A stretch of DNA of 30,860 bases, taken from assembly GCA_964522525.1 (NCBI GenBank), contig CAZFWG010000051.1, positions 1 to 30,860 on the forward strand, written 5' to 3'. The DNA is from CAYUYV01 sp964522525. Its GTDB lineage: Bacteria > Pseudomonadota > Alphaproteobacteria > JAJFIK01. Every line of letters starts with the position of its first letter. Within the stretch, counting starts at the first letter, position 1. A model generated the notes under the pieces. It saw nothing but the letters and a program-made list of their open reading frames with translations, had not been told where the DNA came from and ran no database searches. Below are positions 17,001 through 25,587 of this stretch, piece by piece. The position numbers and the translations under genes are program-made.

Positions 17001-17028
17001 GTCGGTTGAGGAGCCGGAAAACCCATGA
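14008..17028 (+). CDS. addB: double-strand break repair protein AddB
   Basis: AddB is the second subunit of the AddAB helicase-nuclease, which resects double-strand ends to load RecA. The N-terminus (MARKIFTIPAG ... VLLLLPTRRSVRAAREAF) has the degenerate UvrD-like fold without a GKT loop, and the middle keeps ILGGLNEGTWP and DPWLSRPMR. A PD-(D/E)xK nuclease lies near the C-terminus (TGRADRIDR ... ALIDYKTGQPP). Only two cysteines occur, and none flanks the nuclease, so the 4Fe-4S site of Bacillus AddB appears absent. The 1006-residue length is normal for alphaproteobacterial AddB. The frame is open 117 bases further up inside murU, but ATG 14008 gives the family N-terminus. The gene overlaps addA by four bases (ATGA). 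Confidence 0.95.
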   Translation: MARKIFTIPAGQAFLTSLVGGIVDRWHREDDPFALSRVLLLLPTRRSVRAAREAFRLWAEANTAGPILLPSIRPIGDVDEEDLLIAPEASSTLDATLPPAIPDLRRALILARMIAQWHGARAQEGDRGIAPGQALRLAKDLAAFLDHVQTEEVDLGNLAGLAPDRFADHWQHTVTFLSILKDAWPAILQEQKLMDPQARRTALINALTDDWRKTPPSTPVIAAGSTGSVPATARLLKTVSDLPEGAVILPGLDTDIEPGVWERLEDSHPQFGLKQLLLALDCGPDAIPSWTDGRSPSGRGPRIRLLNEALRPAGTTDGWMAITQDIASDEALDGVTRIDAPTPAEEARVIALIMREGLENSRQTTALVTPDRGLARRVRGELQRWGIDVDDSAGLALNETPPAIFLRLVAATVRSRFAPAALLSLLKHPLSRAGYRGSVFIDLVGKLDRTVLRGIRPTPGLAGLVQAVDDKARDRDKNPLPFAGKLLAFVERLREAFQPLCALDDGNAHPIGAWAKAHVAVAEALAKAEGETSGADYLWLGDAGDGLAGLMADLIGDGEHGNPVTLTDYPALFDSLLEGQVVRPPHGKHPRLFIWGPLEARLQQTDVMILGGLNEGTWPSDPGADPWLSRPMRSELGLPSPEYRIGQSAHDFAQLAASPRVFLTRAEKVDGTPQVASRWLLRLENLLKGAARAEALKPQADYLAWAGQLDRPERVARIEEPLPRPPVAARPNRLSVTEIETLIRDPYAIYARHVLKLRPLDPVDQPPGPRERGTAIHDALEHFIARHKDVLPANALDLLREEGRAALEPYLTNPALRLFWWARFENAARWFLEAEEAWREQARPFALEAKGHFALPGPIEFALTGRADRIDRMTDDAYALIDYKTGQPPTQNQEAIGLSPQLPLEAVMIEAGAFEDVPPGPVTHLRYIQVRGGTTPDKISDVTKNPDATKDLVAQTAAGLNQLIGQYMDARTPYRSRTIIQYEKYGGDYDHLARVKEWSVEEPENP

Positions 17029-20000
17029 GCCGCCCCCTGACCATCCCCGAAGACACCCTTGCCGCTCAACAGCGCGCGGCCGATCCCCGCGCCTCCTCCT
17101 GGGCGAGCGCCAATGCCGGGGCCGGCAAGACCCATGTGCTGACCACACGGGTGGCCCGGTTGCTCCTGGCGGGAACCGATCCGTCGCGCATCCTGTGCGT
17201 GACCTTCACCAAGGCCGCCGCCGCCGAGATGACCAATCGCCTGTTCGCGCGCCTGGGCGAATGGTCGACCATGGAAGGCAGCGCGCTCCGGGAAGCGATC
17301 GCTAAACTGATCGGCCCCGACGGCTGGCCTGACGATCTGGACGATCTGAAAGCCGCGCGCCGCCTGTTCGCCCGCGCCCTTGAAACGCCGGGCGGGCTCA
17401 AGATTCAGACCATTCATGCCTTTGCCCAGAGTGTGCTGACCCGCTTTCCGCTGGAAGCCGGCATCGCGCCTGGTTTCCAGGTCGTGGATGAGGGGCAGGC
17501 GGAGGAAATTCGAACCGAGGCCAGGGACGGTTTGCTGAACCTCAGTGCCGAGGGCACGGACGCGGCCCTCTCCGACGCCATCACCTTGGTGAGCGGCGTC
17601 ATGGAGGAGACCGGTTTCGACGGGCTTTTGCGGGAAGTGCTGCAGGAGCGCCTGACCCTCGAACCCGTCATCGGCGACACCGCCAGTCTCGGCGCCGCCG
17701 TGGCGGATCTCCACGCGGCTCTCAGTGTCGCGCCGGATGAATCCGAAGAGCGGGTGCTCGAAGACGGGCTCAAGGACCCGGTTCTGCCGGCGGAAGATCT
17801 ACGCCGGGTCGCGAGGGTGCTCTTGGAAGGGTCCAAGCGGGACAAGGAACAGGGCGGCTATCTCTCCGCTCTTCTGTCAGCGGAGGATCGTGCCGCCCAT
17901 TACGGGACCTATCGCCGCGCGTTCTTTACCTCGGCGGGCAAGCCAAAAGCAACGAAGTCCCTTGCCACCAAGGCCAGTCAGGATGCTCTGCCCACGGCGC
18001 TTGGTATTCTGCTCACCGAGCAGGAACGGGTCATCGCCCTGGAGGAGCGGATGCGGGCGGTGCGCTGTGCCCGGTATACCAGGGCCTTGCTGGTCCTCGC
18101 CAATCGGTTTCTGGAACTCTATGCACAGGCGAAACAGGCGCGCGGTGTTCTCGACTATGACGATCTGATCGCCCATACGCGCGGCCTTCTCGCGACGGAA
18201 GGCGCCGGCGCCTGGATCCACTACAAACTCGACGCAGGCATCGATCATATTCTGGTCGACGAGGCCCAGGACACGAGCCCGGCGGGCTGGGACATCATCC
18301 GCCGGCTGGCCGATGAATTCCATCTCGACCAAAGTGCCACGGACCGGATGCGGACCATCTTCGCGGTGGGCGACGAGAAACAATCGATCTACAGTTTCCA
18401 AGGTGCGGAACCGGCCGGCTTTGGACGGATGAAAAGCCATTTCGAACAGGCGACGACCGATGCAGACCGGCCCTGGAAGCCCGTCGCGTTGCACCTGTCT
18501 TTCCGTTCGGCACCGGAAATTCTCCAGGCGGTCGATCTTGTCTTTTCAACGCCGGAGACGAGCGCCATGGTGTCGGCCGACGCGACGGCGATCCATCACC
18601 AGCCCCTGCGCAAGGATGCGGAGGGCCTCGTCGAGGTCTGGCCCGTGATCACGCCGGAGGAGGAACCGAAACCCGATGCCTGGACGGCGCCGGTGGACCG
18701 GCCCAGCCGGCGCAGCCCGCCGACCCTCCTCGCCCGGCGCCTCGCCGACCAGATCGGATCCTGGCTCCGGGACAAGGAATGGCTTGCCAACAAGAAGCGC
18801 CCTGTGCGGCCGGGGGATATTCTGATCCTGGTGCGCCGGCGCAATCAATTCGTGGACATGGTCATCCGGGAACTGAAACAAGCGGGCGTGCCCGTGGCCG
18901 GGAGCGATCGGCTGGCGCTCACCGACCACCTGGCGGTGATGGACCTGATCGCGATCGGCCGTTTCGCGCTCCTGCCCGAGGATGATCTGACCCTGGCCAC
19001 GGTGCTGAAAAGCCCCTTTATCGGATTCACGGAGGACGCGCTGTTCGACCTGGCCCATGGGCGTGACGGCACGCTCTGGGCGGCACTCCAAGCACAAAGC
19101 CTGTCGCAGACCCATTGTGCCAAGGCCCTGGCCTTCCTTGAGGACGTCCGTGTCCGGGCACAAGGCAGCCCGGCCTTCGAATTCTATGCCTGGCTGTTGG
19201 GTGAAGGTGGCGGCCGAAAGGCTCTTGTTGGCCGCCTGGGCCCCGATGCCCTCGATCCCATCGAGGAATTCGTGACCTTGGCGGAGACCTTCGGCCGCCG
19301 GGCCGTGCCCGATCTGACCGGGTTCCTCCATGGCCTGGAACGCGAGGCGCCGGTCATCAAACGGGACATGGAAGCGGACCGGGATCAGAACGGACCCGGT
19401 GAAGTCCGCATCATGACGGTTCACGGCGCCAAGGGGCTGGAGGCGCCCATCGTGATCCTGCCCGACACCTGCACCCTGCCGGATGCGAAGCACGACCCCC
19501 GCCTCTTGATCGAACCCACCGACGGCGAGGACCGCGCGCCCTTGGCCCTCTGGCCACAGAGCAAGGGCGATGATCCGGAACCGGCGGTTCGGATCCGGGA
19601 CATGCGGGCCCGGAAGCGGGAGGCGGAATATCGCCGTCTTCTCTATGTGGCCATGACCCGGGCGGAGGATCGGCTTTATGTCTGCGGCTATCAGGGCAAG
19701 CACCAACGGCCGGATGATTGCTGGCACAATCTGATCAGCCGGGCCCTGACACCCCATGCCGACACCGTTGACCTGCCTTTTGGCGAACAGGGCCTCAGGC
19801 TGGGGCGGTTGAGCCCGCGACCGGGTGATGCGACGGAGACGGTGCCGGACCAGGCCGCGCCGCCGGGCGTGCCCGAATGGCTGCACCGGCGCGCCGATGA
19901 GGAGCCGGGCTTTCATGGCAGTCTGGCGCCGTCGCAACTGGCGTCCGTCCTGGAAGCCGAAGCGCAGGTCCCCGCCCTTGCCCCGGCCGAACGCCTGCCC

Positions 20001-20543
20001 AGCGACCGCTTCCAACGGGGGCGCCTTGTCCACAAACTGCTTCAGGTGTTGCCGGATCTGTCGTCCGCGGAACGCCGGGGGGCGGGCTTGCGATATCTCG
20101 CCCACCCCGCCCACGGACTGGAGCACGCCGACCAGGAAAGCCTGCTTGATGAAGTCCTTGGCGTGATGAAAGCGCCGGCGTTCGCGGCCCTGTACGGTCC
20201 GGAAAGCCGGGCCGAGGTGCCGATCGCGGGCCACATTCCCGCGCTTGGGCCGGACCTCGTGATTGAAGGCCAGATCGACCGCCTGGTGGTTACGCCCGAC
20301 CTTGTTCAGATTGTGGATTACAAAACGAATCGTCCGGCCCCCGACAGCCTGCCCCGCGTCGCCGGCGCCTATATCCGTCAGATGGCCCTTTATCGCGGGC
20401 TGTTGCGTTCCATGTTTCCCGATCGCACCACCCAGTGCATCCTGTTGTGGACAGCGGGACCAAGAGCGATGATCTTGCCCGAATCGGTCCTCGACAGCGC
20501 GCTCAACGATCTGGCCCAATCCCGATCGCAAGCCCCGGCTTGA
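17025..20543 (+). CDS. addA: double-strand break repair helicase AddA
   Basis: AddA is the 3'-5' superfamily 1A helicase and nuclease subunit of AddAB. The 1172-residue product shows motif I ASANAGAGKTHVL (Lys35), motif Ia TFTKAAAAEMTNRL, motif II ILVDEAQDTSPAGW, motif III AVGDEKQSIYSFQGA, motif IV LSFRSAPEIL, motif V VRIMTVHGAKGLEAPIV and motif VI RLLYVAMTRAEDRLYVCGY. The C-terminal nuclease carries the EGQIDRLVV and IVDYKTNRPAP signatures near residues 1080-1105. Its start overlaps the addB stop, so the two are translationally coupled. It precedes trxA with a 189-base gap that contains a small hairpin (CAAGGC 20652-20657 with GCCTTG 20666-20671). Confidence 0.97.
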   Translation: MSRPLTIPEDTLAAQQRAADPRASSWASANAGAGKTHVLTTRVARLLLAGTDPSRILCVTFTKAAAAEMTNRLFARLGEWSTMEGSALREAIAKLIGPDGWPDDLDDLKAARRLFARALETPGGLKIQTIHAFAQSVLTRFPLEAGIAPGFQVVDEGQAEEIRTEARDGLLNLSAEGTDAALSDAITLVSGVMEETGFDGLLREVLQERLTLEPVIGDTASLGAAVADLHAALSVAPDESEERVLEDGLKDPVLPAEDLRRVARVLLEGSKRDKEQGGYLSALLSAEDRAAHYGTYRRAFFTSAGKPKATKSLATKASQDALPTALGILLTEQERVIALEERMRAVRCARYTRALLVLANRFLELYAQAKQARGVLDYDDLIAHTRGLLATEGAGAWIHYKLDAGIDHILVDEAQDTSPAGWDIIRRLADEFHLDQSATDRMRTIFAVGDEKQSIYSFQGAEPAGFGRMKSHFEQATTDADRPWKPVALHLSFRSAPEILQAVDLVFSTPETSAMVSADATAIHHQPLRKDAEGLVEVWPVITPEEEPKPDAWTAPVDRPSRRSPPTLLARRLADQIGSWLRDKEWLANKKRPVRPGDILILVRRRNQFVDMVIRELKQAGVPVAGSDRLALTDHLAVMDLIAIGRFALLPEDDLTLATVLKSPFIGFTEDALFDLAHGRDGTLWAALQAQSLSQTHCAKALAFLEDVRVRAQGSPAFEFYAWLLGEGGGRKALVGRLGPDALDPIEEFVTLAETFGRRAVPDLTGFLHGLEREAPVIKRDMEADRDQNGPGEVRIMTVHGAKGLEAPIVILPDTCTLPDAKHDPRLLIEPTDGEDRAPLALWPQSKGDDPEPAVRIRDMRARKREAEYRRLLYVAMTRAEDRLYVCGYQGKHQRPDDCWHNLISRALTPHADTVDLPFGEQGLRLGRLSPRPGDATETVPDQAAPPGVPEWLHRRADEEPGFHGSLAPSQLASVLEAEAQVPALAPAERLPSDRFQRGRLVHKLLQVLPDLSSAERRGAGLRYLAHPAHGLEHADQESLLDEVLGVMKAPAFAALYGPESRAEVPIAGHIPALGPDLVIEGQIDRLVVTPDLVQIVDYKTNRPAPDSLPRVAGAYIRQMALYRGLLRSMFPDRTTQCILLWTAGPRAMILPESVLDSALNDLAQSRSQAPA

Positions 20544-20732
20544 CGCGGCAACACCCGGCCCCTACCTGTTAGCTCAGTTCCACGCGAGCCGGGTTGTCTG
20601 GCGTATGACATGCGGCTCTGTTTCCCGCTTTCAGGCAGGGCTCCAACGCGTCAAGGCACCACAACGCCTTGCCTTGGACCGGATGCATGTTTCCTGAAAG
20701 CGCCCTGCAAACCCAGGTGAAAGGCGGCTCCC

Positions 20733-21053
20733 ATGACAACCATCAAGATTACCGATACATCCTTTGACTCGGATGTCCTGAATGCGGAAAAACCCGTTCT
20801 GGTAGATTTCTGGGCGGAATGGTGCGGCCCCTGCAAGCAGATCGGCCCGGCGCTTGAAGAAATCGCCAGCGAAATGGGTGAGCGGCTGACCATCGCCAAG
20901 CTGAACATCGACGACAATGCGATGACGCCCAGCAAATACGGCGTACGCGGCATTCCGACCCTGATGATCTTCAAGGACGGTCAAGTGGCCGCGACCAAGG
21001 TCGGCGCCCTGCCCAAGGGCAAGATCGTCGAGTGGATCGAAGAGTCGCTCTGA
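20733..21053 (+). CDS. trxA: thioredoxin 1
   Basis: A 106-residue cytosolic thiol-disulphide reductant with the classical active site AEWCGPCKQIGP (Cys31, Cys34), the conserved Asp25 in LVDFWAEW, and the cis-proline loop RGIPTLMIF. The length and the absence of a signal peptide match TrxA rather than a periplasmic TlpA-like protein. It is the last gene of the plus-strand run beginning at tsaE and is followed within 25 bases by a strong hairpin terminator. The 189-base gap after addA is large enough for its own promoter. GGTGAAAGGCGG upstream of the ATG offers a ribosome site. Confidence 0.97.
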   Translation: MTTIKITDTSFDSDVLNAEKPVLVDFWAEWCGPCKQIGPALEEIASEMGERLTIAKLNIDDNAMTPSKYGVRGIPTLMIFKDGQVAATKVGALPKGKIVEWIEESL

Positions 21054-21075
21054 ATTCTTCTCTGTAAAGAGAAAG

Positions 21076-21105
21076 GGCCGGCCTCGAAAGAGAGCCGGCC
21101 TTTTT
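21076..21105 (+). terminator. Rho-independent terminator after trxA
   Basis: GGCCGGC at 21076-21082 pairs with GCCGGCC at 21094-21100 around an 11-base loop, followed by TTTTT at 21101-21105. The stop codon of convergent folC (21105-21107) abuts the T-tract. On the minus strand the stem is followed only by a mixed CCCTTTCTCTTT run, so termination of folC from the other side is possible but weaker. Confidence 0.9.
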
Positions 21106-22457
21106 CATGCGTGATCGGCAAGCACGGCGCCCGCCAGATAGAGCGACCCGCAGATCAGGATGCGGGGCGCGGGCGCGGCATCCTCATGGGCCATCTGGAG
21201 GATGCGGCGCATGGCGGCGTCCACATCCTCCGCCGCGCTCGCCGACAGGCCGACGCGCTCCGCGGATGCACATAATTCCGAAGGTGCCCAGCCTTCCGAG
21301 CCGCCCGGCAAGGGCACCGCAATCAGATGGCGGGCGAGCCCTGCGAAATGGGCCAGATAGCCATCCGCGTCCTTATTGGCGAGCATGGCGCAAACGATAT
21401 AGAGCGCGCGGGGCACGCGTTGATCCAGGTCCGCCATGAATTGGGAGACCGCCTCTCCCGCATGGGGATTGTGCCCGCCGTCCAACCACAGATCCCCGCC
21501 ATCGGCGGGGTCCGTTGCGGCCGCTGAGACCTGGCGCACCAGGGGCCCCCGGGTCAGGCGCTGCAGGCGCCCAGGCCAGTGCACCTCCCGCAAGCCGCCC
21601 TCGATCCCCTCCACGCCGATGGGCACCACGTTCTGGTGGCGCAGGGCGGCAATGGCCGTCGCCGCATTGTCGAGCTGGTGGCGCCCCGGCAACCGTGGCA
21701 GGGGCAGGTCCAAAAGGCCGCCCTCATCCTGATAAACAAGCCGGCCATTTTCCTCATGGACGGAAAAATCCTGGCCGAAAATGAGCAGGGGCGCGCCCAC
21801 TTTCTCCGCTTCTTCCTCGATCACCTCCCGGGCCACATCGTGCTGCCGGCTGATAATGCCGGGTACGGATTTTTTGAGAATGCCGGCCTTCTCCCGGGCG
21901 ATCATGTCGAGCCGGTCACCCAGGAAGTTCTGGTGATCCATATCCACGGGCATGATCAAGGTGCTCGCCGGCCGCGCCACGACATTGGTCGCATCGAGAC
22001 GGCCGCCAAGCCCGACTTCCAGAATCAACGCATCGGCCGAACGTTCCGCAAAGGCCACGATCGCGGCCGCCGTGGTGATCTCGAAATAGGTGATGGGCTG
22101 GCCGTCATTGACGCGCTCGCAGGTCTCGAGCACATCGCACAGAGCCTGCTCGGTAATGGGCACGCCGTTGAGCACGATGCGCTCGTGAAAGCTCACCAGA
22201 TGGGGAGAGGTATAGCAATGGATGGAACGGCCATCGGCCTCCAGCATCGCCTTGAGCAGGGCCACCGTGGAGCCTTTGCCATTGGTGCCCGCCACATGGA
22301 AGACGGGCGGTAGCCGGTCCTGGGGCCTTCCCAGGGCCGCAAGCAGCCTCTCGATCCGATCCAGATGCAGATCGATGTGGCGCGGATGCAGGGATAGCAG
22401 ATGGTCGAGGAGACGGGTACTGCGCAGATCTTCGGCCGTTGCCGGGAATCCGACCAT
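21105..22457 (-). CDS. folC: bifunctional dihydrofolate synthase/folylpolyglutamate synthase
   Basis: FolC adds glutamate to dihydropteroate and then to folates. The 450-residue product has the ATP loop HVAGTNGKGSTVALL (residues 54-68) and the SPHLVSFHERIVLNG segment typical of the family. It also has TYFEITTAAAIVAF, ILEVGLGGRLDATNV, and the Mur-ligase-like C-terminal domain with LWLDGGHNPHAGEA. Its ATG overlaps the accD stop by one base (TGATG on the minus strand), so it is translated by coupling. It is the last gene of the pyrF-folC operon and converges on the trxA terminator. The accD-folC order is common in Proteobacteria. Confidence 0.96.
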   Translation of the reverse strand: MVGFPATAEDLRSTRLLDHLLSLHPRHIDLHLDRIERLLAALGRPQDRLPPVFHVAGTNGKGSTVALLKAMLEADGRSIHCYTSPHLVSFHERIVLNGVPITEQALCDVLETCERVNDGQPITYFEITTAAAIVAFAERSADALILEVGLGGRLDATNVVARPASTLIMPVDMDHQNFLGDRLDMIAREKAGILKKSVPGIISRQHDVAREVIEEEAEKVGAPLLIFGQDFSVHEENGRLVYQDEGGLLDLPLPRLPGRHQLDNAATAIAALRHQNVVPIGVEGIEGGLREVHWPGRLQRLTRGPLVRQVSAAATDPADGGDLWLDGGHNPHAGEAVSQFMADLDQRVPRALYIVCAMLANKDADGYLAHFAGLARHLIAVPLPGGSEGWAPSELCASAERVGLSASAAEDVDAAMRRILQMAHEDAAPAPRILICGSLYLAGAVLADHA

Positions 22458-23449
22458 CAGGGCGTCGGCTCCCCGTTTTCCGGCGCATCGATCTGGGTAC
22501 GAATGGATTCTTCCGGTGTCGCGCGGCCCTCGATAACGGGCGCCCTCTCCGCTCCCCGAACCGGCGCCGGGCCGGAAACCTGAACGGCATCCGGATCCTT
22601 TTGGCGCTCCGTCAACAGATCGATAATCCGCGCCAGAGTCTGCTTCATGTCATGGCGATGGACGACCATGTCCACCATGCCATGGTCCAGGAGATATTCC
22701 GCGCGCTGGAACCCTTCCGGGAGGCGCTCCCGGATGGTCTGCTCGATGACACGGGGGCCGGCAAAACCGACAAGCGCGCCCGGCTCGGCAAGCTGAATAT
22801 CCCCGAGCATGGCATAAGAGGCGGTGACCCCGCCCGTCGTCGGATCCGTCAGCACCACAATATAGGGCAGGCCCGCGTCGCGGAGCATCTGCACGCCCAC
22901 GGTCGTACGGGGCATCTGCATCAGGGACAGGATCCCTTCCTGCATGCGCGCGCCACCCGCGGCGGTGAAGACGATAAAAGGCGCGTTCAGCGCAACGGCC
23001 TTTTCAGCGGCCGTGAGAAACGCCTCGCCGGCGCCCATGCCGAGGGAGCCGCCCATGAAACCGAAATTCTGGATGGTCACCACGGCCTGGTGGCCTTCGA
23101 TCCGGCCCACCGCGCTGACCATGGCGTCTTTCTGACCGGTTTTGGCGCGGGCTTCTTTCAGACGATCCGCATAGCGCTTTTCATCCCGGAAGGTGAGCGG
23201 ATCATTGGCGACATCCGGTTCGGCCAAGACTTCCCAGCGCTCATCGTCGAAAATCTGTTCCAGCCGTTCCACCGGCCCGATGCGCATGTGGAAACCGCAA
23301 TTGGTGCAGACGTTCTGGTTGGCCGCCAGATCCCTGTGGAAGATCATGTCGCCGCAATTGCTGCATTTGCGCCACAGATTTTCGGCCGTGTCCCGCTTGT
23401 TGAACCAGCTGTTGATCTTGGGCGGGACCATATTGGTGATCCAATTCAT
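22457..23449 (-). CDS. accD: acetyl-CoA carboxylase carboxyltransferase subunit beta
   Basis: AccD with AccA transfers the carboxyl group from carboxybiotin to acetyl-CoA, making malonyl-CoA for fatty-acid synthesis. The 330-residue protein begins with the family's four-cysteine zinc ribbon (Cys29, Cys32, Cys48, Cys51 in RKCSNCGD and NVCTNCGFH). The crotonase-like carboxyltransferase core follows, with FMGGSLGMGAGEAF, FTAAGGARMQEG and the VVLTDPTTGGVTASYAMLGD oxyanion region. The start is preceded by GAGG on the minus strand. It lies 74 bases after trpA and overlaps folC by one base. Confidence 0.97.
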   Translation of the reverse strand: MNWITNMVPPKINSWFNKRDTAENLWRKCSNCGDMIFHRDLAANQNVCTNCGFHMRIGPVERLEQIFDDERWEVLAEPDVANDPLTFRDEKRYADRLKEARAKTGQKDAMVSAVGRIEGHQAVVTIQNFGFMGGSLGMGAGEAFLTAAEKAVALNAPFIVFTAAGGARMQEGILSLMQMPRTTVGVQMLRDAGLPYIVVLTDPTTGGVTASYAMLGDIQLAEPGALVGFAGPRVIEQTIRERLPEGFQRAEYLLDHGMVDMVVHRHDMKQTLARIIDLLTERQKDPDAVQVSGPAPVRGAERAPVIEGRATPEESIRTQIDAPENGEPTP

Positions 23450-23523
23450 GACACCTCGCGCCTTTCCTCAGCTTACCCCGTACTAAAATTCACGTCGCGG
23501 ATGGGCAACAACAGATCACCCCA

Positions 23524-24375
23524 TCACAGGCGGGCCTTATGGGTGGCCTCCGCCAATTCAGCCACCAGACCGGCCACGGCCTCGACCATGCTTGCCTTGG
23601 CCCGGCCCTGATCATCCAGATGATCCGCCACCGCGCGCACGAGCGTGGAACCCACGACAACAGCGTCCCCGATTCGCGCAGCCTGCGCGGCTTGTTCCGG
23701 CGTCTTGATGCCAAACCCAATGCCAATTGGCAAATCCGTCTGGGCCCTCAAATCAGCAATCGCGTTTTGAAGGCCCGTCTTTTCGGCCGTGGCCGCGCCC
23801 GTCACGCCCGTCACCGACACGTAATACAGAAACCCGCTCGCCCGATTCACAACCGTCGCCAGCCGTGCCGCATGGGTGGTCGGCGTGGCAAGGCGCACCC
23901 AGTCAATCCCTTCAGATCGAGCCGGAAGACATAAGGCGTCGTCTTCCTCGGGCGGCAAATCAACCACAATCAAACCGTCAACGCCCGCCGCCCGCGCATC
24001 CTTCAGGAACGTCGGCACACCATAGGCGTGGATGGGATTGAAATACCCCATCAACACGACCGGCGTCTCGTTGTCATCGGTCCGGAAATCCCGGACCAGG
24101 TCAAGGGTCCGCGCCAGCGTCGCCCCCCCTTTCAAGGCCCGGAGGGAGGCCTCCTGAATCGCGGGACCATCGGCCATGGGATCGGTAAAGGGCACGCCCA
24201 GTTCGATCACATCGGCGCCCGCCGCCGGCAGGGCCTTCATCAAGGCCGCCGAGGCCTCCCGGTCCGGATCGCCAGCCGTGATAAACGGCACGAAACCCGC
24301 GCGGTTTTGTGCCTTCAAAGCGGCGAAACGGCGGGCAATGCGGCCATCGCCCCCGGTGGAACCAGGATTGCTCAC
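23524..24375 (-). CDS. trpA: tryptophan synthase alpha chain
   Basis: TrpA cleaves indole-3-glycerol phosphate and channels indole to TrpB. The 283-residue TIM barrel shows RAGFVPFITAGDPD, the catalytic Glu in VIELGVPFTDPMADGPAIQ with its Asp partner in the same segment, MGYFNPIHAYG, GLIVVDLPPEE and the phosphate-binding GIGFGIKTPEQA. The open frame runs 56 codons further upstream, but that extension is the trpB shadow. The real start is the GTG at 24375, which overlaps the trpB stop by four bases (GTGA) and has GGAGG seven bases upstream. Coupled translation fits the fixed TrpA:TrpB stoichiometry. Confidence 0.96.
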   Translation of the reverse strand: MSNPGSTGGDGRIARRFAALKAQNRAGFVPFITAGDPDREASAALMKALPAAGADVIELGVPFTDPMADGPAIQEASLRALKGGATLARTLDLVRDFRTDDNETPVVLMGYFNPIHAYGVPTFLKDARAAGVDGLIVVDLPPEEDDALCLPARSEGIDWVRLATPTTHAARLATVVNRASGFLYYVSVTGVTGAATAEKTGLQNAIADLRAQTDLPIGIGFGIKTPEQAAQAARIGDAVVVGSTLVRAVADHLDDQGRAKASMVEAVAGLVAELAEATHKARL

Positions 24376-25583
24376 AGATCGACCTCCAGGACCTCGGCGA
24401 TGGTGAAAATATCCTTGTCGCCGCGCCCGCACAGATTGACCACCAGGATATGGTCCCGGCCGAGGGTCGGCGCAATCTTGGCCACATGGGCAAGGGCATG
24501 GGAGGGCTCCAGGGCGGGCAGAATGCCTTCCTGGCGGGCGCACAGCTGGAAGGCCTCAAGGGCTTCCCCGTCGGTTACCGATACATAGTCGACGCGCCCC
24601 AGATCGTGGAGCCAGGCATGTTCCGGCCCGATGCCGGGATAATCGAGACCCGCCGAGATCGAATGGGCGTCGATGATCTGGCCGTCCCCATCCTGCAGAA
24701 GATAGGTGCGGTTCCCATGCAAGACGCCCGGTTCGCCGCCGTTCAGGGAGGCCGCGTGACGGCCCGTCGCCACGCCATCGCCGCCGGCCTCGACACCGAC
24801 CATGGCGACATCCCGGTCATCAAGGAAGGGGTGGAACAGGCCCATGGCGTTCGCGCCGCCGCCGATACAGGCGACAAGCGTGTCGGGCAGGCGCCCCTCC
24901 CGCTCCATCATCTGGGTACGCACTTCCCGTCCGATCACGGATTGGAAATCCCGGACCATGGCCGGATAGGGATGCGGCCCCGCCACGGTCCCGATGATGT
25001 AGAACGTATCGTCCACATTGGTGACCCAGTCCCGCAGGGCCTCATTCATGGCGTCCTTCAGGGTCGCCGTGCCGGAATGGACCGGACGAACCTCGGCGCC
25101 CAAGAGACGCATGCGGAAGACATTGGGCTTCTGGCGCTCCATGTCGGCCGCGCCCATATAGACCACGCAGGGCAACCCGAACCGCGCCGCCACGGTGGCG
25201 GTCGCCACGCCATGCTGCCCCGCGCCCGTTTCCGCGATGATCCGCGTCTTGCCCATGCGCCGGGCCATCAGGATCTGGCCGATGCAATTGTTGATTTTGT
25301 GGGCACCCGTATGGTTGAGCTCGTCGCGCTTGAAATAGACTTTGGCCCCGCCCCAATGCGCCGTCAGGCGCTCGGCAAAATAGAGCGGGGACGGACGGCC
25401 GACATAGTGGGTGAGCAGGTCCTCGAACTCGCGGTTGAAATCGGAATCGTCCATGGCCGCCCGATAGGAGTTTTCCAGATCCAGGATCAGCGGCATCAGG
25501 GTCTCGGCCACGAAGCGCCCGCCATAGGCGCCGAAATGGCCGCGCTCGTCCGGTCCCAGACGAAATGAATTGAGATCGCTCAT
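24372..25583 (-). CDS. trpB: tryptophan synthase beta chain
   Basis: TrpB condenses indole with serine through pyridoxal phosphate. The 403-residue protein has the TrpB1 signature LNHTGAHKINNCIGQ with the PLP lysine, AETGAGQHGVATATVAARF, the phosphate loop CIGGGANAMGLFHPF, GVEAGGDG and the C-terminal VVNLCGRGDKD. This is the canonical TrpA-dependent form. AGGA lies seven bases before its ATG. It follows trpF by four bases and overlaps trpA by four, so trpF-trpB-trpA form one translational block. No trpE, trpD or trpC is in the window. Confidence 0.98.
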   Translation of the reverse strand: MSDLNSFRLGPDERGHFGAYGGRFVAETLMPLILDLENSYRAAMDDSDFNREFEDLLTHYVGRPSPLYFAERLTAHWGGAKVYFKRDELNHTGAHKINNCIGQILMARRMGKTRIIAETGAGQHGVATATVAARFGLPCVVYMGAADMERQKPNVFRMRLLGAEVRPVHSGTATLKDAMNEALRDWVTNVDDTFYIIGTVAGPHPYPAMVRDFQSVIGREVRTQMMEREGRLPDTLVACIGGGANAMGLFHPFLDDRDVAMVGVEAGGDGVATGRHAASLNGGEPGVLHGNRTYLLQDGDGQIIDAHSISAGLDYPGIGPEHAWLHDLGRVDYVSVTDGEALEAFQLCARQEGILPALEPSHALAHVAKIAPTLGRDHILVVNLCGRGDKDIFTIAEVLEVDL

Positions 25584-25587
25584 TCTT

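Noticed and set aside
14890..20531. Very long minus-strand frames opposite addB and addA.
   Set aside because: The sense strand encodes complete AddB and AddA with all helicase and nuclease motifs; the antisense frames are shadows of strong third-position GC bias.
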